Source: Alphaproteobacteria bacterium
GTDB lineage: Bacteria; Pseudomonadota; Alphaproteobacteria; Sphingomonadales; Sphingomonadaceae
Assembly: GCA_030424845.1 (NCBI GenBank)
Contig: JAUHWC010000001.1
Span: 124,001-188,000 of the forward strand
Reading direction: 5' to 3'
Length of the DNA stretch: 64,000 bases
Made by a program: the position numbers and the translations under genes. Positions 60,877-64,000 of this stretch are shown piece after piece. A model generated the notes under the pieces. The model saw only the letters and a program-made list of their open reading frames with translations. It searched no databases and was not told the DNA's origin. Numbering within the stretch: position 1 is the first letter of the stretch; each line of letters starts with the position of its first letter.

Positions 60877-61866
60877 ATGGTAAGGGTGATGCGTTTCCAC
60901 GAGATAGGTGGCCCTGAAAAGCTACTTGTTGAGGAAATGGAAATCGGTGCGCCTGGCGCAGGAGAAGTCCGCATAAAGGTGGAAGCAGTCGGCCTGAATC
61001 GCGCGGAAGCGATGTACCGAGCTGGACGCTATCCGGTGCAGCCGCAACTTCCTAGTCTTATCGGATATGAAGGCGTCGGCACCGTCGTCTCGCTTGGTGA
61101 AGGGGTTTCAGGCCTCAAAACGGGCCAACGTGTCTGCGTCCTCCCTAAGATCAGCCAGGGTGAGTATGGTATCTGGGCGGAAGAAGCGATCGTAGCCGCT
61201 CACATGCTTCTACCTGCGCCGGAGGGTCTGTCCCCCGAGCAAGCAGCCGCTATCTGGATGCAGTATATTACGGCGTATGCGGTCTATGAAGTTGCCAAGG
61301 TTGGTCCCAATGATGCGGTGATCATCCCGGCAGCATCATCGAGCGTGGGCCTCGCCACTATCCAGCTGTGCAACTGGGCTGGCGCTGTTCCCATCGCCGC
61401 AACGCGCACCAGGGCCAAGGCCAATGCCTTGCGCGCCCTTGGTGCAGCCCATGTCATCGCCACACAGGAAGAAGACCTTGTCGCGCGGGTGTTGGATATC
61501 ACCAAAGGCAAAGGCGCACGCTGCGCCTTCGATCCTGTCGGCGGCCCCTACGTCGACACACTAGCGCAGGCACTGGCCGCACGCGGCATCCTGCTCGTCT
61601 ACGGCGGGTTGAGCGGACAACCCACGCCCTATCCGCACTGGCCGATGGCGTTCAAGGGTGCCAGCATGCGCGGCTGGGTGGCCAGCGAGATATGGAACCA
61701 TCCGCAACGCTTTGCAGATGCACGAAAAACCGTCCTTGCCGGGCTCGAACAAGGCAAGCTCGAACCGGTGATTGCGAGGACCTACAATGGGCTCGAAGCG
61801 TTGCCGGAGGCCAATGCCTACCTTGAGTCCAACCAGCAGATCGGCAAAGTCGTCGTGAAATTCTGA
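60877..61866 (+). CDS. Quinone oxidoreductase-like MDR family alcohol dehydrogenase
   Basis: 329 aa from ATG 60877, with AGGAGG at 60867-60872; a first ATG at 60874 lies too close to it. Medium-chain dehydrogenase/reductase fold: GLNRAEAMYRAGRYPVQPQLPSLIGYEGVGTV, the NADPH loop IIPAASSSVGLATIQLCNWAGA, and LPEANAYLESNQQIGKVVVKF at the C-terminus. The catalytic and structural zinc ligands of classical ADHs are absent, fitting the quinone oxidoreductase/crotonase-reductase branch. The 5' half has moderately lower G+C, like the receptor before it. Substrate unknown. Confidence 0.86.
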   Translation: MVRVMRFHEIGGPEKLLVEEMEIGAPGAGEVRIKVEAVGLNRAEAMYRAGRYPVQPQLPSLIGYEGVGTVVSLGEGVSGLKTGQRVCVLPKISQGEYGIWAEEAIVAAHMLLPAPEGLSPEQAAAIWMQYITAYAVYEVAKVGPNDAVIIPAASSSVGLATIQLCNWAGAVPIAATRTRAKANALRALGAAHVIATQEEDLVARVLDITKGKGARCAFDPVGGPYVDTLAQALAARGILLVYGGLSGQPTPYPHWPMAFKGASMRGWVASEIWNHPQRFADARKTVLAGLEQGKLEPVIARTYNGLEALPEANAYLESNQQIGKVVVKF

Positions 61867-61872
61867 GGTTGC

Positions 61873-61949
61873 TGGTGCGCCCGACAGGATTCGAACCTGT
61901 GGCCCCCGGATTAGGAATCCGATGCTCTATCCTACTGAGCTACGGGCGC
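61873..61949 (-). tRNA. tRNA-Arg (anticodon CCT)
   Basis: Reads on the minus strand GCGCCCG TA GCTC AGTAGGATA GAGC, an anticodon arm TCGGA-TTCCTAA-TCCGG with CCT (decodes AGG), T arm ACAGG-TTCGAAT-CCTGT, and acceptor 3' strand CGGGCGC with discriminator A. The CCA end is encoded (61873-61875). All stems pair; 77 bases including CCA. Confidence 0.96.
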
Positions 61950-62009
61950 AGCCAGAAACGGCCTTAACCGCAGTGGACTGGACAGGCAATCCTGCCGGAG
62001 AAATGACGT

Positions 62010-62498
62010 TCAATTCAGTTCGTCGGGCGGAGCGATGGGGAATGGCAATGGCGCGACTTCGATGCCTTCTTCCAGCAGCTCTTCCGCTTCCTCGATGCTG
62101 GTCTGGCCATGGATCGGCTCCACCTCCTTCTCGCCATAGTGCATGGCACGGGCATTCTCGGCGAACTTCTCGCCCACCCATTTGCTTTTCCTGAGCGCCC
62201 TAGCCTGTGCTTCGGCCAGTTTCTCCAGCGCTTCCTGCACTTCGCGGGGCATCGGCGCGTTGGATACGGGCTGCACCTCGTTACCGCCATGCGGCGCAGT
62301 GGATACGGTCGGCCTTTCTGCCTGCTGATTGCCCTTGCGCGGCACGCTGGGTGCCATTGGCGCCTTGTCTACCTGCGGCGACCCGCATTGCGGGCAGCAC
62401 AGCAGTCCGCGTTCCTTCTGCGACGAGAAATCGCCTGACGAACCGAACCAGCCTTCGAAACGGTGGCCGTTGTCACAGGAAAGGTCGAAAACGATCAT
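62010..62498 (-). CDS. DUF1178 family zinc-ribbon protein
   Basis: 162 aa. Starts MIVFDLSCDNGHRFEGWFGSSGDFSSQ and continues GLLCCPQCGSPQVDKAPMAPSV, the DUF1178 hallmark with zinc-ribbon cysteines, then a charged helical C-terminal part. Function unknown. Its ATG overlaps the stop of the nitrilase-type gene (ATGA), and the DUF1178-nitrilase-glutaredoxin group is conserved in alphaproteobacteria, suggesting a shared redox or repair role. Confidence 0.88.
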   Translation of the reverse strand: MIVFDLSCDNGHRFEGWFGSSGDFSSQKERGLLCCPQCGSPQVDKAPMAPSVPRKGNQQAERPTVSTAPHGGNEVQPVSNAPMPREVQEALEKLAEAQARALRKSKWVGEKFAENARAMHYGEKEVEPIHGQTSIEEAEELLEEGIEVAPLPFPIAPPDELN

Positions 62499-63322
62499 GC
62501 GCCGCCTGATTTAGGAATATCGCGCCGATTGGCAAGGCTGGGCAACTGGCGGCGCACTTCGGCAATCCGTGCCGGGTCGATGTCGGCAAAGCCGAGGCCT
62601 GGCGCATCACCGCCCATGTCGAGCAGCACTTCGCCCCAAGGGTCGACCACAAGGGAATGACCGAAGGTCTGCCGACCGTCCTGGTGTTCCCCGACCTGGG
62701 CGGCAGCGACCACATAGGCGCTGGCCTCTATCGCACGAGCCCGTTGCAGGACATGCCAATGATCACGCCCGGTCGGACGCGTAAAGGCAGCAGGTATTGC
62801 AATCACGTCACAACAACGCCTGCCAAGCTCCTCAAAAAGAGCAGGAAAGCGCACGTCATAGCAAATCGTGAAGCCGAGCCGGCCGAGCGCGTCGATATCG
62901 GCCGTGACAACCTTTTCGCCGGCCGTGTAGGCAGCGCTTTCCCGCCAGCTTTCGCCGGTGGAGAGTTCCACATCGAACATGTGAATCTTGTCGTAGCGGG
63001 CAAGGACCTGCCCGGTCGGATCCACCAGGAACGCACGATTGGCCCACTTCCCGTCCTCGCGGGCAATGGCCAGCGAACCCAGTGCGACATGCATGCCATT
63101 CTCGGCAGCTGCCTTGCGCACCGCCGCGAGCACAATGTCATCTTCTTCGCGTGCAATTTTCCCGCTCGCCCGCTTGCGGTCGCGATCCAGCATCCCGCAC
63201 ATCTCGGGCGTGAACAAGATTTGAGCCCCGCCAGCCTTCGCCTGCGCGATCGCGCGCGTGATCGCTTCGGCATTCGCCTGCGGGTCGATTCCGCTGCACA
63301 TCTGGAGGACGGCTATCCGCAT
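62495..63322 (-). CDS. Carbon-nitrogen hydrolase (nitrilase superfamily, Nit-like)
   Basis: 275 aa from ATG 63322. Catalytic triad of the nitrilase superfamily: Glu in LFTPEMCGML, Lys in RYDKIHMFDVEL and Cys in FTICYDVRFPALF. The sequence pattern (YDKIHMFDV, ICYDVRFP, SLVVDPWGEVL) matches Nit1/Nit2-type omega-amidases, some of which hydrolyse deaminated glutathione, a housekeeping repair reaction. Between grxC and the DUF1178 gene. Confidence 0.88.
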   Translation of the reverse strand: MRIAVLQMCSGIDPQANAEAITRAIAQAKAGGAQILFTPEMCGMLDRDRKRASGKIAREEDDIVLAAVRKAAAENGMHVALGSLAIAREDGKWANRAFLVDPTGQVLARYDKIHMFDVELSTGESWRESAAYTAGEKVVTADIDALGRLGFTICYDVRFPALFEELGRRCCDVIAIPAAFTRPTGRDHWHVLQRARAIEASAYVVAAAQVGEHQDGRQTFGHSLVVDPWGEVLLDMGGDAPGLGFADIDPARIAEVRRQLPSLANRRDIPKSGGA

Positions 63323-63342
63323 TTCGGCCCTTCCCGCCCCGG

Positions 63343-63600
63343 TCAAAGGCCGAGCAGCGCGTCCAGCTTGCCGTCACGCTCCAGTGCAGCCAGGTCATCC
63401 GAGCCGCCGATGGACTGATCATCGATGAAGACTTGCGGAACGGTCCGCGCATCGGGCTTGCGCTCCATCATTTCGCGCCGTTTTTCACCACCCATGGTGA
63501 TATCGTACTCGATGTAGTCCACGCCCTTGGAATCGAGCAGGCGCTTTGCCCGGTGGCAATAACCGCACAGCGCCTTGGTGTAGATCTCGACTTTCGCCAT
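63343..63600 (-). CDS. grxC: Glutaredoxin 3
   Basis: 85 aa. Active site Cys-Gly-Tyr-Cys in YTKALCGYCHRAKRLL (dithiol type), the TVPQVFIDDQSIGGSDDL segment with the cis-proline and glutathione contacts. Reduces protein disulfides with glutathione. First gene of the grxC-nitrilase-DUF1178 group; divergent from hsp20. Confidence 0.94.
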   Translation of the reverse strand: MAKVEIYTKALCGYCHRAKRLLDSKGVDYIEYDITMGGEKRREMMERKPDARTVPQVFIDDQSIGGSDDLAALERDGKLDALLGL

Positions 63601-63638
63601 GATTGCTTTTTCTTCCTGTTTTCAGGCTGTTGAAGCCT

Positions 63639-63667
63639 CTTGAATTCGCTTCCTGGAAACCTATCTT
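63639..63667 (+). promoter_or_regulatory. Sigma-32 (RpoH) type promoter of hsp20
   Basis: CTTGAA at 63639-63644, a 15-base spacer and CCTATCTT at 63660-63667, matching the heat-shock sigma consensus CTTGAA-N13-17-CCCCATNT closely in the -35 and partly in the -10. The predicted start lies near 63673, about 90 bases before the hsp20 ATG. Confidence 0.6.
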
Positions 63668-63672
63668 CTTCT

Positions 63673-63761
63673 CATCCGCAAAGCGAGTTCTTGCGGAACT
63701 GCAGGGTGCCGGATGCGGGCCCTGCGAATGCCAAATTGCTCAATGGAGGATTTGTTTAGTT
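63673..63761 (+). promoter_or_regulatory. ROSE-like RNA thermometer in the hsp20 leader
   Basis: Successive hairpins AGTTC-TTGCG-GAACT (63686-63700) and GCAGGG...CCCTGC (63701-63725) are followed by a ROSE-type stem, 63732-63754, in which TTGCTC pairs with the Shine-Dalgarno GGAGGA (63745-63750), leaving the diagnostic bulged G opposite. CAAAT and ATTTG close the outside. ROSE elements melt on warming to free the ribosome-binding site of small heat-shock genes. Confidence 0.75.
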
Positions 63762-64000
63762 ATGAACCGTCTCGATTTCACCCCCTATCGTCGCTCCACC
63801 GTCGGCTTTGACCGCCTGTTCGACCTGCTCGAGAAGCAGGCCCGCAACAATGGTGGCGACAATTACCCGCCTTTCAACATCGAACGCCGTGGTGACGACG
63901 AATATCGCATCACCCTGGCTGTGGCCGGCTTTCGCGCCGAGGATATCGATATCACCGCCCAGCAGAACCTGCTGACGGTGCAGGGCCGCAAGCGCGATGA
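63762..64000 (+). CDS. Hsp20 family small heat-shock protein (5' part, cut by window edge)
   Basis: ATG 63762, 79 codons visible. MNRLDFTPYRRSTVGFDRLFDLLEKQ is the N-terminus of the IbpA/HspH group, then YPPFNIERRGDDEYRITLAVAGFRAEDIDI opens the alpha-crystallin domain. A holdase that binds unfolding proteins. Under apparent sigma-32 and ROSE control. Confidence 0.93.
   Translation, partial: MNRLDFTPYRRSTVGFDRLFDLLEKQARNNGGDNYPPFNIERRGDDEYRITLAVAGFRAEDIDITAQQNLLTVQGRKRD

Overview
The window is a gene-dense (roughly 62-66% G+C) chromosomal segment of an alphaproteobacterium. It is most likely from Sphingomonadales, probably the Erythrobacteraceae. The evidence is the hrcA/rph pair, a pyruvate dehydrogenase E1-beta with its own N-terminal lipoyl domain, GyrA with alanine at the usual quinolone-contact serine, a bL25 protein with a long acidic tail, a very large TonB-dependent receptor with the sphingomonad-type N-terminus, and a PEP-CTERM protein. 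This is inference from gene content; no 16S gene is present. Apart from one tRNA the window is protein coding. I saw no insertion sequence, prophage or CRISPR array.

Layout. 1-4300: 5' part of hrcA (minus), then a tight plus-strand run rph-rdgB-hemW-xerC, with a DedA membrane protein converging on it. 4300-7750: gshB, yraN and rsmI on the minus strand, divergent from an LpoA-like lipoprotein (the classical rsmI-lpoA-yraN neighbourhood). 7800-15850: parE, a class-A-beta-lactamase-like serine hydrolase, then a minus-strand series (O-methyltransferase, GST, zinc-ribbon methyltransferase, NamZ-like exo-muramidase, DOMON-like protein). 15860-22700: tyrS, a PilZ protein, MFS exporter-cysK-dienelactone hydrolase, then hisI and an acyl-CoA dehydrogenase on the other strand. 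22700-30500: a candidate small RNA with a strong terminator, comF, a methyltransferase, ppdK and glyQ-glyS. 30600-36820: three tandem TraB/GumN paralogues, rplY, pth, a serine-rich PEP-CTERM protein and ychF. 36900-44500: TPR protein, gyrA, a YhhN protein, trmFO, an EF-hand protein and a squalene/phytoene-synthase-like protein. 44600-50640: six TadG/TadE pseudopilin-like genes in two parallel three-gene blocks. 50770-54950: pdhA-pdhB, ftsB and hpd. 55000-61870: a secreted protein, a regulator with two tandem MarR-like domains, a 617-base gap, a large TonB-dependent receptor of visibly lower G+C, and a quinone-oxidoreductase-like enzyme. 61870-64000: tRNA-Arg(CCT), grxC-nitrilase-DUF1178, and the start of an hsp20 gene preceded by a sigma-32-type promoter and a ROSE-like RNA thermometer.

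Most genes are housekeeping: DNA topology (gyrA, parE), translation (tyrS, glyQS, rplY, pth, ychF, trmFO, rsmI), central carbon metabolism (ppdK, pdhAB), redox (gshB, grxC, GST) and envelope growth (lpoA-like, NamZ-like, ftsB). The less ordinary parts are the dual Tad module without its secretion ATPase, the GumN triplet, the two-domain MarR regulator beside a compositionally distinct TonB receptor, the mosaic-looking central part of glyS, the orphan terminator-bearing RNA near 22.9 kb, and several compact regulatory sites (hpd palindrome, hsp20 thermometer).
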